Of a stretch of 64,000 bases of DNA, positions 1 to 13,363 are shown piece by piece. The stretch's first letter is position 1; the number at the start of each line of letters is the position of its first letter. The notes under the pieces were generated by a model. It saw only the letters and a list, made by a program, of their open reading frames with translations. It was not told the origin of the DNA and searched no databases. Made by a program: the position numbers and the translations under genes. Source of the DNA: Trileptium ribeirensis (taxonomy: Eukaryota; Nematoda; Enoplea; Enoplida; Thoracostomopsidae); contig JASANE010000108.1 in NCBI GenBank assembly GCA_030248225.1, positions 1-64,000 of the forward strand, in the 5' to 3' direction.

Positions 1-786
1 GTTGGTGACAATGTTAGCTAGGTGCGGCATACTGTGTCACAATGCAAGCAATATCAAAATATTAAGAGTTCCTTGGTTCAGCTAAATTGATATTTCATCA
101 GAAAACGCTTGTGATTTGTGTGTAGATTATCATTAGCTGTCGTATATACTAATTTGATAGACATTTTCGTCTTAAATGACGCAAACACAAGTTGAAGGAA
201 CAGCATCTAAAGTCGACTTAATAAATCAATCGCCTCGTGATTAACGAAAATTTAATGCAATAATTTGTTTACACGAAATTTACCTCCTCTATCTTTCTAT
301 CATTATGTAGTTTTTGCATATCGATGAAATTTAATGTATCACTTTGATATCCAAAGGGAATTGGCCAACCTTCAGTGGCAAACTGTTACATTAACGCAGT
401 TTGTGATCACCCGTAAGTTTAGACGTGTGCAATTCGCTAGATATTGGTGAATCCTTATTTTGGGAACAGATCAGAATGTCTCAGCTGCTCTATACCAAGC
501 CACAAACTAAGCGATCCAGCTTCAAAGCACCTGAGTGCCAAACTGACGTTACAGGAAGCTCTAAATAAAAAGTAAAGGCTTTGTTTACACCACTTTCTCG
601 CTGACAATGAAAACCTGAATGTGTCTATTACAAGAAAACATACATAACATTCCATGGTATCCTGGATATCATAGAAATTTAGTTAAAAATCAATGGTTTC
701 TTGTACAATGCAGTTTTGACTATGCTACGCAGGTGCACTTGGAAAACTTCGACATGGTTCGTGCCTCGAAACGCAAACGTTTGCAT
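1..786. other. No gene recognised
   Basis: AT-rich sequence with only short, overlapping fortuitous reading frames on both strands. I see no repeat family, RNA gene or domain. It is probably intergenic or intronic. Confidence 0.5.
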
Positions 787-1956
787 TGTAGCCTACATGG
801 TTCTAGGGGTGTTTAGTCCCACCGTAGATTACACACGAACTAACAGCAGGAACACTAACGCAAATACTTTATTTCACTCACTACAACCAATTATAACTTT
901 TACACACATTAAACTCATAAACGGCCGGCTGAACCGTACTCACCTTGATCGCGCAGCTTCTGAGGCCGACTGAGGCCCTAATCTAACTGCACAACCGCTT
1001 AAATAACTTTTCTAAACCCGATTTCTCGGAACTCGAAAGAATCCTAGTTCTCAAATCTCTCTAACCAGTTAATTTTTAATATAATAATTGCCAACCGGGT
1101 TATGAAATCTTAGAATTGTGAAACTCGCTCTCTAACATAAATTTTAATTTTTGCGTTAGAGAACCCCTTTTTTATGAAATTCTTGGAATCCCCAACTCAT
1201 AACAAATTTTAAGATTTTACAGAAAATTCAGCAACAATACACTTACATATGCGCTAATGTAAGTGTAACAGTTAAGGCACCCAGGGGCTACACTCAAATC
1301 CGATAAGTAAGCAAACTATAGCCCTGGCGCACAAATTGTAAAATTTTAAATTGTTTTACACTTTCTTAAAGTTATAATTTTTCAAGAATTAAATAAATTA
1401 TTATTACCAGAAATGACCGAGGCGATGAGGTCCGTCACTCCTTAACGAGTGTGCCGATTGTGGCCAAATTTGGTTTGAATGATCTACAGCGGGCCCTATG
1501 ACGTTTGGTATCAAAATCTCTATATGCCCAAACCATCCCCCTGCCTAGTTTAACACGATTACTATAGGTCTTAAAAGTTTTATTTTAATGTGATTGGAAA
1601 ATTGTGATCTCAAAACTATTGCGATTTTCTGGCAATTACAAATATTACATAGGACTCACACATAATGCACAAAACCAAAAACTTACAAACAAAACATTTT
1701 ACAATCAATTACACCCGGTTCACACGTAATAAAGAAGGAAAACAACGGCACACATATAAAAAACCACTCATGAATTATACAGTTGTAAACACAAGAAATA
1801 TAGGTATGTAGTAAACAAAATATACAATTTATACATATTACACACAAGGCCTACACTTTCCCATCGTATTTCATGACGTATAGCGGTTATAGATATGACA
1901 TAAGACAATATGCTTTACACGAGCGGAATTTTTCCCCACGGCAACGCAACGTTACG
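787..1956 (-). repeat. Solo LTR of a Ty3/gypsy-type element
   Basis: The left end TGTAGCCTACATGG and the following ~270 bp (including CTGAACCGTACTCACCTTG and a CTTCTGAGGCCGACTGAGG block) match the LTRs at 47318 and 55274. Similarity continues patchily through a TAAGGCACCC block near 1274 to a TTCCCCACGGCAACG block near 1930, which matches the outer end of the 47318 LTR. The ends TGTA...GTTACG are flanked by the 4-bp direct repeat GCAT (783-786 and 1957-1960), as expected for one insertion that lost its interior by LTR-LTR recombination. It is much more diverged than the other two copies, so it is an older insertion. Orientation follows the gag-bearing element (minus). Confidence 0.8.
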
Positions 1957-4133
1957 GCATTAAAGTTCTGACGTACATTTTTCAAAACATAAATGTGTAA
2001 TAAGCGCGTCTAAACGTATACAAATAGAGCTATGGCAGACTCCTAATATTTAACGACCAACACAACATTCTTTAACGTCTGCAGTATTTCACCCCGTATT
2101 AAGACGAACCACATCTACAGCTGGTGGAAGATTTGTTCCGTTTATATCGTACGAAAGTGATTGTCAGCAAAATGCTCGTGGCAGATTTCCAGTTTATATT
2201 TTTGTAAAGAAAATTTTAGTACGGGCAGCATGCTTTTGAGATATGTTTCGACAATGAAATTTATTTCTTAAGGAACTTTCTGTTTGCGAAGTAAGATGGG
2301 AGCAAACACGTGCTGACACATGAAAGCATAAACTCATGGCTGGAGTTTAAAAATTGCAGGTATCACATCAATCAGTATTGACCCTTTCGTGCGTAAAGTG
2401 ACACTTTGCGAAACGTTGTGCTAGCGCAGTTTGTTACGAGGAATTCGTTTGCATGTGCACTTTGATTCGTTCGTTTTGCAAGCTTCCTCAATAAACTGAG
2501 CAACAACGCTGAAATAGTGCAGCGGTCAGTTTACGAGGCTCGAAACCAAATGGTCCGGCTTCAGTGTAGGCTGCGACAAAGCTTGTTCATGACGATATAA
2601 AAATATATATATATATGATCTATCTATTAACTGTTACAAAAACTCTAACATGTGAATACTTTGTGGCCTGAAGTTTGTGCCGAAAGCAAGCTAAGCCGCT
2701 CGGCCATTGTCGCTGTATAAACCGAGACCTAAACCTATGATGCATGTACATGTAGTGACATTTATTTACAATCTCTAAAATTTGCAATTCGCTTTATGAA
2801 TTAACGGGATTGTACAAAACATCAGCAAGGTAGTTTCTGGCTCTACCCGTATGTTAAAGCTCTGAGTCAGCCAACGTGGTTTTGCGTTCTTAGCAATGCT
2901 GGTTACTAGATGCGACATTGGTTACTGACTGTAGTTAGGAAGGGCCATGTTATCTATTTTAATGATGGTAATACAAAAATTGGCAAAAAAAACAAAAAAG
3001 TTTGGAAAAAAGCAGAAAGGCAAAAACATGTCGACGATCGAACACGGGCGCACGGAAATATAGCGACATCGTTTGCCAATCGGCCAATGGCACACCTGTT
3101 TTGCTGCTTACAACGCTGCTCGTTGCTAATTTAGTGTGTCTTATATAATGTATACGCTGCAGCTGCATCGGAACAATTAGCAAATTCCCTTTAGTGATGA
3201 AACTCTGGTATATATATCAATTTCAACCAAATGCTGGATGAGGGCAGGTTTCGTACTTGCATCCAATACATCATATAAGGTAGGCAAGTGAAGTATATCC
3301 TGAACATATAAATTTCATGCAAATCAATTCCATGTAACGTATCTCTAAAAGCTCTACACTAACACAGATTGTGCGTCGGACTATTTATAGCTTTTTATAT
3401 TGTGCATTAAATTTTCATTGTCACGTCATATTTTTTGCATGATGCGTGTTGCATATACATCTTATATTACGATACTATAATTCTTACTAATATCCAAGAG
3501 CTGCACTTGGCAACCAATTAATTACACAGCGCCAACTGGCGCAATGAAATTTTATCACTAGTCGAGCGTCATCGGCCCTTGATATAAATGGACTGTTGTT
3601 CGACTTAAGCAAGCAGAAACAGTGTCACACATTACAAATTCGATTTGATCTGCCTTATACACATTAGATAAACACTAATGGTGTGTTCCCATTAAGTCCG
3701 ACCCCATATGTACATGTTTTGTATATAGACTGTTCATATTGCATCCGATCCGGTCCGAAAGAGCACGCTCAATTTCATGGGATATCAACTGAATGGTGTA
3801 GCGTGAAAAAATATATAAACATGTACGTACATATACGTACATATATACGTACATAAAAACATATACGTACATAGTACATATATACCTATAATTTAGGTGT
3901 AGAACTTGGTCGTATTGCTTCGGATGCAACGTGGACGAATCGGATCCGACGCATTATAAACGCTGCTAATTTGTACAGTTTTCTGCCACTACATGTTATT
4001 AGCTTGCTAATTTGTTTCCCAAAACAAGGTGCTTCGTTCTGAAAAATATGTTCTCATTTTTTTCATCCATCGTGCCTCAACATTCATTGATGCGGAAAAT
4101 AAACTAATCAGTTTCACCAAGAGTGTATTACAT
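1957..4133. other. No gene recognised
   Basis: No coding region with codon structure or a recognisable domain is visible. A short microsatellite lies at 3820-3886. A GTGTTCCCATTAAGTCCGAC motif near 3681 and CCGATCCGGTCCG/CGGATCCGACG motifs at 3746-3950 look like remnants of a MITE, but I could not find a matching second terminus. Confidence 0.45.
3820..3886. repeat. ACGTACAT/ATATACGTACAT microsatellite
   Basis: Repeated, slightly imperfect units of ACGTACAT and ATATACGTACAT, directly visible. This is simple-sequence repeat with no gene association. Confidence 0.85.
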
Positions 4134-4135
4134 TA

Positions 4136-4453
4136 CAGAAGAGTATGACACTTCACTGCACTCTAATGTTAACCTGTGATGACGCGGCTGTTTTCGGTCT
4201 GTTGTTGGTCGGGGTCATCATGCGCAGACCCCTCCCCCAGTTTCTGGAAAAGGGGTAGCGCAGACCCCCAGTTTTTTGTGGGATTTGTTTATAAGCAGCT
4301 ACCGGATCAATCCATCCCCTAAAAATTCAAGGGGGTTCGGAGCTACCCCCCCCCCTCAGAAATTGGGGAGTCTGTGCGTGACGACCCCCAAAAATGCTAG
4401 CGTCATCAAACACTGGTTAACATTACAACGCAGGGTAGTGTCATACTCTTCTA
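4136..4453. mobile_element. TA-flanked MITE, copy 1 (Tc1/mariner-like)
   Basis: The left terminus CAGAAGAGTATGACACT and the right terminus AGTGTCATACTCTTCTA are inverted repeats. They continue inward through a shared TAATGTTAACC and a TGATGACGC block, then a G/C-rich arm around GCAGACCCC. Both ends abut TA dinucleotides (4134-4135 and 4454-4455), the target duplication of the Tc1/mariner superfamily. There is no transposase, so it is a 318 bp non-autonomous element. The same terminal motif reappears at 41897. Confidence 0.75.
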
Positions 4454-4455
4454 TA

Positions 4456-7400
4456 ATGCTCCCTGCGAATAATGATCTACGGGAATACATAAATATATAC
4501 GAATTCGATGAAAAGAATCTAAGCTATTTTTAGCGAGAACCATATTTTCTGGGATAATATTAATCAAACTGATTCTGTATCAAGAATCATTTTACATTGT
4601 ATATAAACGGAACTCTCAAAGAAGCACAAAGCAGATATTCTTTCACAGACGTCGAGTGTTCTACAAACGCAGACTTATAGAATTATAAGACAATAGTTCT
4701 CTTGCTGGTCTTTGCGTTGGTTCATTAACAGAAGGCACACGGTTCCAAAATGTCATTCCGGCAATTTTTGCACCAATTTATAAGCGGTCATCCGGTAAAA
4801 TAAGACTGTCAATAACTAAACGACTTATCCGTTAATAGGGATATTACATTACGCAATTAAGTCAATCATGCATATCTGCTAGACAAATAAAATTATTTTA
4901 GACAAGTATTTGCTAACTAAATGTTGGTGTAGGAGATCTCATTTTCAAATCGCTGTAATAGGTTTGGATGCCATATATGTAAATAAAGTTTATTTGGCAC
5001 CATATTTGGCGTATTGTTACTACACTATTTGGCGTATTGTCTCATAATAGGTCCAGTGTTCGATACCTCCTGCATACCAGAATTTCCACAACAACACAAA
5101 GAGCACGAGGGATAAACCGTAGGATTGTTAGAGTGTTGCAGCAAATTACCAGCTGACTCTGCCTAATTTTTGCAATCTTAGGCTTTGTATTCATTCCTTG
5201 CGTGTATTTATATAGAACAGGGATCGAATAGGAAAAATCTTTGCTATGCATCTTAATTTTAATACATAGATAAGATGCTGTGAAAGACGGAAAATCAAGA
5301 ATGCTCATTACTTACACTAAATTTTATTCTCAAAGTAGAAATACACATAGCTTCGAATATCAAATTATACTAAAACCTGATTTCGTCAAAACTTGGCTTT
5401 TAGGGCTTCCAAATTTCACAGCGCCTAAGCTTTACTTTCTAAAAATCCAAACTCGACAATACATAAATGTGCGAGGGAACATAATGGAATGAGAAAATTT
5501 ACCGCAGCCCTAGCTTTGTGATGATCTCCATATTCCACCTATGCCATTCTTTGCTCTTTGCGTCTTTACATCCTTTAAAGGTGTTGTCAGTGGAATATAT
5601 ATGCAGTACAAAGAGATGCTTGAAAGCATCTATATTAGTTATAAACCCTATCTTCAAAGCTACCGCATACTCCGATGCCTATGGGATAAATATTAAGTCT
5701 GGTGATTCCTTGCTTCTATTAATAGTCAAGTACACAGATTTCGGCTTTTATTTTGTCATAGGCTCATGATAAACTATATTTGCTAATCATCTTTGTGAAT
5801 AATGATTGAACACCCATCTCTACGAGTGCATCATCCTATCATGAAAGTTTCGAGACCATACATTCGTGATAGGTGTCCATAGAGGTTTACACTCCATAGG
5901 GCCCAGCCTCCAAAGCAAGCAAAATTTAGAACACCCCATCCGCCCCCTACACCGCCGAGGTACCGCACAGCCCCGCCGACGCCGGCGGCGAAGATTTTTT
6001 CGATTATACGCAACCTTTAGCAAACGTGGCAAAATTATCGCTTATTTTTTCACATTTTTCGTACATACACATATATTTGTTACATTTATGAGTAAGCTGT
6101 ATACCCAACTTGACGCTCACCCCCGAACCGCCCGCAGAACCCACGGCCCGCGGACACCTATGAAGTAAGTCAGATCACTGAAACCACAAACCCTGCTCTG
6201 AGGGTATATCTGCGCGTGAGTTACCTTTAATTAAAAAACAAATGCTTTCAACCCTTCTCCAAACCATCTAAGTATATCAAAATATATGCTTATAATAACA
6301 AATAATATTCAATAGAACTGTGCCTTGAATATTTTCAAGTTACCACCGGGGGCTCCTAATTTATTCTGCCGTACATAATACGCAAGTATCAGCTGCCCCA
6401 TAGGTACTCATTTAGTTTTAATTTATATAAACACCTTGTGCTTTTTACCTTGTAGGATCTATGTAGCTTCAAGCGTACCGACGATAATATATTATCATAG
6501 GATTTATCATGTTTTCGGCTGGCTTCTTTCAATTATCTCTACTATCCTAGCACGGTTTGTGTTCTAATATACTGATAATTATTTATATACTTAACGTCTT
6601 AGCAACGACAATAAATCTTATATAGCTTTATAAAGTTTTGTTTCCTTTGAAACATACAAGACTGTTTTACAGCCTATATTGTGCATATTAAACCGCGTCT
6701 GTGATAAAGTATTTATAATATCTTCCATATAAAATAAACAGAACTTTTGTTGTTCGTATTCCTTGACTTTGAGGGTACCACAACCGTGAAAGGTACTTGT
6801 TACATTTCAATACTGTACGATTCGAAACTTGCTAAACATCGGTACTACGTGCGTGGAATTTATACACATGAAATAAAATATCACAAACTTCGACAATACA
6901 GACCAGCTTTACAATATCAGCATCTGTAATATTGAACATGAAATTAAAACAAAGTATATGTTGGAAATATATAACTCTTTGGTAAATATTGTGGTTTGGA
7001 AACAGTTTTGAAGATTTGTTTATCGTTGCGTTAACAGATGGCAATCAGCACGTTTCTAAGGGTGCTGTCTTTTGCTCGCTTCGCAGGAAACTTCAATTAT
7101 CCGGGAAACAGCCCTAACAAAACTCTGTAAGTAGTGCTACGGGAATTTCAACCAAGTGTCCTATATTTGCAGCGGTGGCTAGGGATTGTTCGCTGTTACA
7201 TTAGATACAAATTATTTTATTAAGAAGTGTGAAATCTGCCACTTAGATCATTTCAATTCCGATAGATACTGCAAGTCTGCAGAATTATTTTAGCTCGAAA
7301 CAAAGTTTTGAAACAACTGAAAATACTTAGCTCGTCATCTAACTTATTTAGATTTGAAGGTGCACGACGATGATATAGCCATGATCAGTTTTAAAAAACC

Positions 7401-7499
7401 ACATGATATATACGTATTTAACTAGTATCAGCATAAAAACGCTAATGCATATAAATTTTCATTGTAAGCTATTAGTTCTTACATGAATGAGGTCCAAAG
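4456..7499. other. No gene recognised
   Basis: AT-rich, with only short fortuitous ORFs. A GC-rich patch at about 5935-5995 (CGCCGACGCCGGCGGCG) generates overlapping ORFs on both strands without domain content. I find no RNA gene or mobile-element ends. Confidence 0.45.
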
Positions 7500-7860
7500 T
7501 CCCATGAGAACAGCGGGTGCGACGGAGGAGGAGGAGGTCGTTGCCAGGGTGATCAATGTGTCGGCGGAGGGAGGTCGTCAGGGGGATAAACTTTTGGTTT
7601 TTTGACACTCATTTTACTAATTTTCCCATACTTTTTGCCAATGTTCCCTAATTTTCCCAATTTCGACCAATTTTTGGTCATTTTTGCCTGCTTTTAAACA
7701 ATATTTTCCAACATGTTCCTTGGGTGCGCAAAGGAATGTGGGGTGGGGTGGTAGGATTGGGAGTGTATGGAGACTCAAGGGGATCAGGTTACCTCCCATG
7801 TGAAGACCGGTGAGATCCGGGGAGAGGGAGGCCTAACACTCAGGGGGATAATCAATGTCC
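7500..7860. repeat. G-rich-flanked dispersed repeat, member 1
   Basis: G-rich flanks (GGAGGAGGAGG near 7530, GGGGAGAGGGAGG near 7820) enclose an AT-rich core. Read on the minus strand, the core contains repeated GGAAAATTAG-, GGCAAAAA- and AAAATTGG-type words. Similar cores beside GC-rich sequence occur near 21215, 32745 and 44540, suggesting a degenerate dispersed family. Clear termini are not resolved. Confidence 0.35.
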
Positions 7861-9130
7861 CCCTATAAGCGTGTATGTTTTAATTGTACATTTATCTGCT
7901 TCAGTTTGCAACATAATGCAAAAATTATTAGCTTGCCATGTTCGTAGTATACGTTACGAGGAACGTTATGCGATATGGAACATAAGCTCCATTTAGGCAA
8001 AGTCTGAGAACTAATATATTCCATGGCTTATAACTGATCTTGATGATAAATATCTTGTCACCTACATTGAACAAGAAAGTGCTAGCTCGAGGATATATAA
8101 AAATTTGACTCGTGTCATTTAATACCAGACTTTTGCCATCTGGATCTTTTAAGTATACAATATATAAATTAAGCCCAATGTGGAATTACGAAATGAGATT
8201 ACGTTTCATATCAAAACGCATTATCTTTTTAGGAGAAAAATGTTGCAGTACGCAATACTAATAGGCAACATCAGCTTTCTCTGAAAACAATTATTGTATC
8301 TTCAAGTAATGTTGTAGAACGATGAAAACAAACACAAGCTTCGGTAACTAATTCCGTCTGATAAAAGATCTGATTTGTTTTTGCCTTAAATCAAAGTCGA
8401 TCGCAATATACCTAGCTCAAGATGTAGTTACATTTGTGACAACGAAGGTAGCTAGTTAGGATGTCACCAAACAGTGTAATGGCTCATGTAATGCCATGAT
8501 CGGTATTTGCAAACATAGCATATGATGCATGTTTTCGAAAATGTATAGTTAAGCAGTTAATTATGCATGTAGCATAGCACATTTGGTGTATAACTATGCA
8601 GCAAATGTCACAAGTCAGCAAAAACGGCGCTTGTCAGCAATTCAGATTTTTAGCATGCACGGCAGCTCATCGCATTGGTGAAACAGGTGACATTTGTTCG
8701 CGTTTGCCCTCTTTAGAAATCCGTGAAATGCAACGCACACCACGTTACAACTCTTACGAAACATTATGATATAGAAATATACTTAACAATTATTGTGAAC
8801 TATGTTTTTATGTATGTACCATTTATTATTATAAATGTAACGCAAGTTCTCTAAATGTTTCCGCATTGAAAGGATTTCTATTCTGGCAGTGTGCTTTCCT
8901 GCGGGGTATATAACCTTATGTGGGAAAAACCTCTGCAAGAAACCTATTTGCAGCCTTTAAACTGTTTTCCTAACCTCAGATATACGTAAAAAATATTAAC
9001 GCGATGGTAGCAACTGTGTATCATCACTGAGCACAGCATTGGTCATACTGATTTGTGCAATACACTAACAAAATGTTAAGTATTCACAAAACTTTTAAGT
9101 AATAAGTTCGAACATCCTCCTTATTTTTAG
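7861..9130. other. No gene recognised
   Basis: AT-rich, featureless by eye. The last ~15 bases (CCTCCTTATTTTTAG) form a good polypyrimidine tract and AG acceptor for the exon candidate that follows. Confidence 0.45.
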
Positions 9131-9501
9131 TGAAAAGGGTTATAGCATGCGCGAAGCAAAATATGATTCTAATAACGAGCACTGGATTATCATCATTTGC
9201 TAGTAAACAAAGTTTCACTAGTTTCTATATATCATTAATTGTTTTACACAATAAAAACTATTTTATAAAAACTGCGTCGTCGCGGTTGGGTGTACCAATG
9301 TTGTCACTTTTTATTAAACTGTATGTTATAGGATTGCGCATTATCACACAAACTGCGGTCATAACTGATTATTGCATCAACCCGCCGATGCATCTAACCC
9401 CACCTCTTGAACCTAGACGTTGGACCCCTAGGCATTGCTGCCTTAATGTTACTCTGCTGTGCGACTATAAAATGAATGGTACTTATCTAGGGCTGCATTA
9501 A
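9131..9501 (+). CDS. Possible exon, function unknown
   Basis: This is an open frame of 123 codons that begins right after a good 3' splice-like signal (CCTCCTTATTTTTAG) and ends at TAA. It has no credible ATG near its start, which fits an internal exon better than a free-standing gene. The predicted peptide is hydrophobic and serine-rich (for example LSSFASKQSFTSFYISL) and matches no family I know. A good donor is not obvious before the stop, so it could equally be chance. It lies 5 kb upstream of the large plus-strand reading frame at 14605 and could be an upstream exon of that gene. Confidence 0.2.
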
Positions 9502-10440
9502 GGCCGTGAGGGGCCGTGAACACAGTTGTGCCCGCGTGGCTTCGGTATACTCAAAAGAAGCGCAAGATCGTGAAAACAAATAACACAAAAACACGGTCTC
9601 GCAAAGCTTTTAAATAACAGAAATTTTCAACATACCACTTGCACAATGGCGCTCGTAGGAGTGGCTCGAACTACAGACACATGTCGTTCAAATTGAACCC
9701 AAGATCATCATTGCAGCAATACACTAGATTAGATATGTCACTATGTAAAGTTGCTGAGTCAATGTTATTCATGTTCCGAAAAAAGCCTGTTCAAATTTTG
9801 TTGTCTGGTTACGAAATCGTGTTCGTAAGCCAAATGTTAGGTTCTGGTTTTACTGGTTTCTTGGAGAATCCCTGTCGCTAGGAATCTGCAAATCAGCTTT
9901 GCCTATTTAACCCTACCGCCGGAAAACAGCATAGCTTCCTGCAGCGCGTGGCCCTGGGCACGCGCCCATCTTGCCCTAATCTATCCCAGAAACTGATTCT
10001 TTTCCATTATCCCCCCAGCCCGAATTTGTTCTCGGGCTGGGGAGACAATAGAATAGAACCCAGAAACAGCTCTTTATTCCACACAGTAACGAGCCGAGCC
10101 ATCAGAAAAAACAGCACATCCGGCCGAACAAAGAACCACGACAGCCCAGAACCCGCAGGGGCTAAAGCGGGGACGGAACCAGTACCCCTCCAGCTAGGCC
10201 CACCATGCCGAAATCGCCCGGCAGTAGGATTAGAAAAATGGAAAGGAGAGAAAAAAGAAAAGTATAGCTCCAGGGGAGAAGTGGGGAAAATAGCAAAGTA
10301 CGGAAAAAAGTCCAAAAAAACGAACAACCCTCCCTCCGAGACCACCGCACCAACCACCAAAGCCGCGCCCCGCGCCCCGACCCCACCCAAGCCAAACCGC
10401 ACAAACCCCGAACAACACGGAACCCCCGCACCGGCGCCTT
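9502..10440. other. No gene; T-poor skewed island from about 9990
   Basis: From about 9990 to 10440 the plus strand is nearly devoid of T over long stretches and rich in A, C and purine runs. This removes stop codons and creates long ORFs on both strands, one of about 183 codons on plus. Their peptides are low-complexity (K, P, T, A) and carry no domain. The stretch starts with a partial copy (10000-10035, CCCAGCCCGAATTTG) of the outer end of the adjacent foldback element's arm. Confidence 0.5.
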
Positions 10441-11203
10441 GGGTCTTTTCTTTTAATCCCCCAGCCCGAATTTGGTCCATTTTGAAGATACAGAGCTGAT
10501 TTTGGTATCAGTCGATTCAGCTCGATAAGATGGTTCAGAAAATGATCATTTTACCCACATCCCTGAAATTTTTTTCGATTTTTTGAGGTCCCAATATCCC
10601 AATGGTTCCTCCCCTCTTGGGAACCCAAAAATTTTTTCTTCGGAATATGGTCACGTTGGGTACCGTTCGACTCGGTTTGATGAGAGAAATCCACTGGTGT
10701 GTATTTTATTGAAATCAACGACATCGTTACAAAGTTATGAGGGGCCCAAATAACCCTGAGGGAAAAATAACAGCTTAGGGCGGGGGTTCGGGGGCGGCTT
10801 AGGCTTAGTGTATGTCTCATATAAGGGACCTCAGCTTAGGCAAAGACTAAGGCTTAGTATATCGAAATCGGCATGGCCTGCATTTTATTTCCACCCTTCA
10901 GGGTTACTTTGGCCCTCATAACTTTCTAACGGTGGCGTAGATTTCAATAAAATACCAGTAGATTTCTCTCATCAAACCGAGTCGAACGGTACCCAACGTG
11001 ACCATATTCCGAAGAAGAAAATTTTGGGTTCCCGAGCGGGAACCATTGGGACCTCAAAAAAACCGAAAAAAATTTCAGTGATTTGTGTGAAATGAGCATT
11101 CTCTGAACCGCCTCATCGAGCTGAATCGATTGATACTAAAATTAGCTCTGTATCTTCAAAGTTGCCCAAATTCAGGCTGGGGGTGGCTAAAAGAAAAGAC
11201 CCT
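10441..11203. mobile_element. Foldback/MITE element with ~325 bp inverted arms
   Basis: The left arm (10441 to about 10768) and right arm (about 10883 to 11203) are inverted copies. GGGTCTTTTCTTTTA pairs with TAAAAGAAAAGACCC; landmarks such as AAGATACAGAGCT, GGTACCGTTCGACTCGG, TTTGATGAGAGAAATC and GTTATGAGGG occur in both arms in opposite orientation. The ~115 bp spacer carries a GGCTTAGTGTATG motif also found at 17334. No coding capacity is seen, and no clear target duplication. Confidence 0.75.
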
Positions 11204-13360
11204 TAGGTATCTTGGAAACTATGGCAAGGTGACTTGGGCTAGATTGTACCAAAAAGAATCTGCATAACCACTATCAAGTATTTTAAGCTAGAAATAGGAA
11301 TCTTATCCGATACATTTGTCTGCGAGATTTTGATTGATTCCTTGTTAAATTTGAGTTTCGGGGCCGTCAAACAACACCGACTGACTGCTTCGCAATATAC
11401 GATGATTCATATCAATCAACAGCCGATTATTGCAACCAAAACTATATAATCAAAACCAGAGAATATTATAATGGCTTTACTGTTTTGTAAACAGAATATA
11501 CATGGTGTTTTAAAAGACTTTACCTTTCACATTATTGTAGCCGACTAAATGTTTGATTACGTACTATTTATTAGAAAAATTCGTTTAGAACGTTTAGTAT
11601 TGCTTCAGCACATATATTTCGCTACAAGAAACAATACTATGGTTTTATATGAAAGTTTTATATTGGTAAATGATGCACCTAAATCTTAGCTCGGCATATA
11701 CGCAAACAGGTAGATGTACATCTATAACTTTGCGCTACCGAATTTGTTGTTCATCATTATTTAAACAGCTAAACTTTATTTTGGTATGATCAGCAAGCTA
11801 TGTATGTTCATTAAGAGGCGATGTAATAAAATAAGTGGAGTAAGGCAATAAAATCCCTTGAACAAGTGTACAAAAATATAAACATATCGTTCTTTCGATC
11901 TGAAATTAATATTTGTACTCAAATTATTGTTTGACTGTTGTTCAATATCGTTCAAAAACTCATGAGAAACCATATATATAGTAATCAAATATTTTTTCAT
12001 ATATTCTTCAAACTTTTTAAACGAATAATTGGCGATAACCTGGCTGTTGTCTATATTGCCATTATAAAGCATTCATTGTAAAACACAAAAAGTTATAATA
12101 ACACACGGCACCAGTGTTATACATAGTTTTTTCAAGCTCAAAGGTGACACTACAGCCGTAAGAAATCTTTAATTCGTAAGTATTTATAACTTACTTTTTG
12201 TTACACATTGTTTTCAGGTTCATCAAGCTGTGTATTAAGTCTACTGTGAATAAACACTACTGCGTCGTGCATTCAAAGGATGTGTTGTACAAAATTGATG
12301 GCTGTAGTCCGGGCATGTGCCAAAATTGGTGCATGGCAAACGTCTCAGTTTTGTCTGAAAGCCACACACCGGCTATAATCAATATGTTCGGAATTTATAT
12401 TTATTTATTTATATAGCATTTTTATATGAAAAATATTGGATATTGAAGGTTGCAGTATAATAAAGAAAACTGTTGCATAAAATGTTAGTTTTACCACTTT
12501 GAACAGTTTTGAATTTCACAAAAATTTTTACTGTTAAAATTATATCACGTTCAGCCGCCCTGCCACGAAAGGTTTTAAGCTGCCTACAACGTTTTAAAAT
12601 AGTGATCCACTTCGCTTGTGTGATCACTTAGGTAACCATTATTTAGCATTTATTTAGATATAAACATTGTTGCTGAATGATGCTGCGACCTATTTTTCAG
12701 AATAAAAAATAACCAACTCAGTGTTTGCAGTTAGATAAACGTATATCATGACCCTTAGACAAATGACTTGTCTTGAGTTTGATACTTTCAGAGAAGGGAA
12801 ATAGGGTTATAAGTGACTGACTGTATCCCGGGTTGTCTTGTTCTCAATTCTAGATTATTAGCGCACATGTCACTTTGCTTGATAAATTTGGTTCTTTTCC
12901 ACCTCTAAAGTATCTTAAGCGCTAGGATGCGGGAGACATGTTCTGATTATACCCTAATCCATTCCGCAGTAGTCGTAATATATCATTTTTGCCTTAAATA
13001 CTCCTGGTATAGTACCATCACACGTACCGCCGACAACAGTTACTCTAAGTTTTACTAAACTAAGTATAAAAACGTTAGTTACCTGCAATCAACTTATATA
13101 TAATACATTGCAATAAACTACTTAGGAACAGACATAGCCCTGCACTTAGCGTAGAGGGATTATTGGTGGCGTACTACAAAGCAAACAAATTATTAAATCC
13201 CCAAACTGGATTTTTGGCGAGTACATTTGTTCCGAAGCGGAATTTTTCAAGTTTATTACATTATTTTGATTAAAAAGTTACGAACTAAAATATTCGAGAT
13301 GTAGTTATGTCATCCGATGAGTTACAGCAAAATGAAAAACTTTGCTTGAATACTGTTTAC
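11204..13360. other. No gene recognised
   Basis: AT-rich. Short ORFs here have composition driven by A/T runs and no recognised domains. No repeat boundaries were identified. Confidence 0.45.
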
Positions 13361-13363
13361 TTA

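Noticed and set aside
3675..3960. MITE suggested by GTGTTCCCATTAAGTCCGAC and CCGATCC/GGATCC words
   Set aside because: No matching opposite terminus or target duplication found.
9948..10499. 183-codon plus ORF and overlapping minus ORFs
   Set aside because: Explained by near absence of T on plus, which removes stop codons. Peptide is low complexity with no domain.
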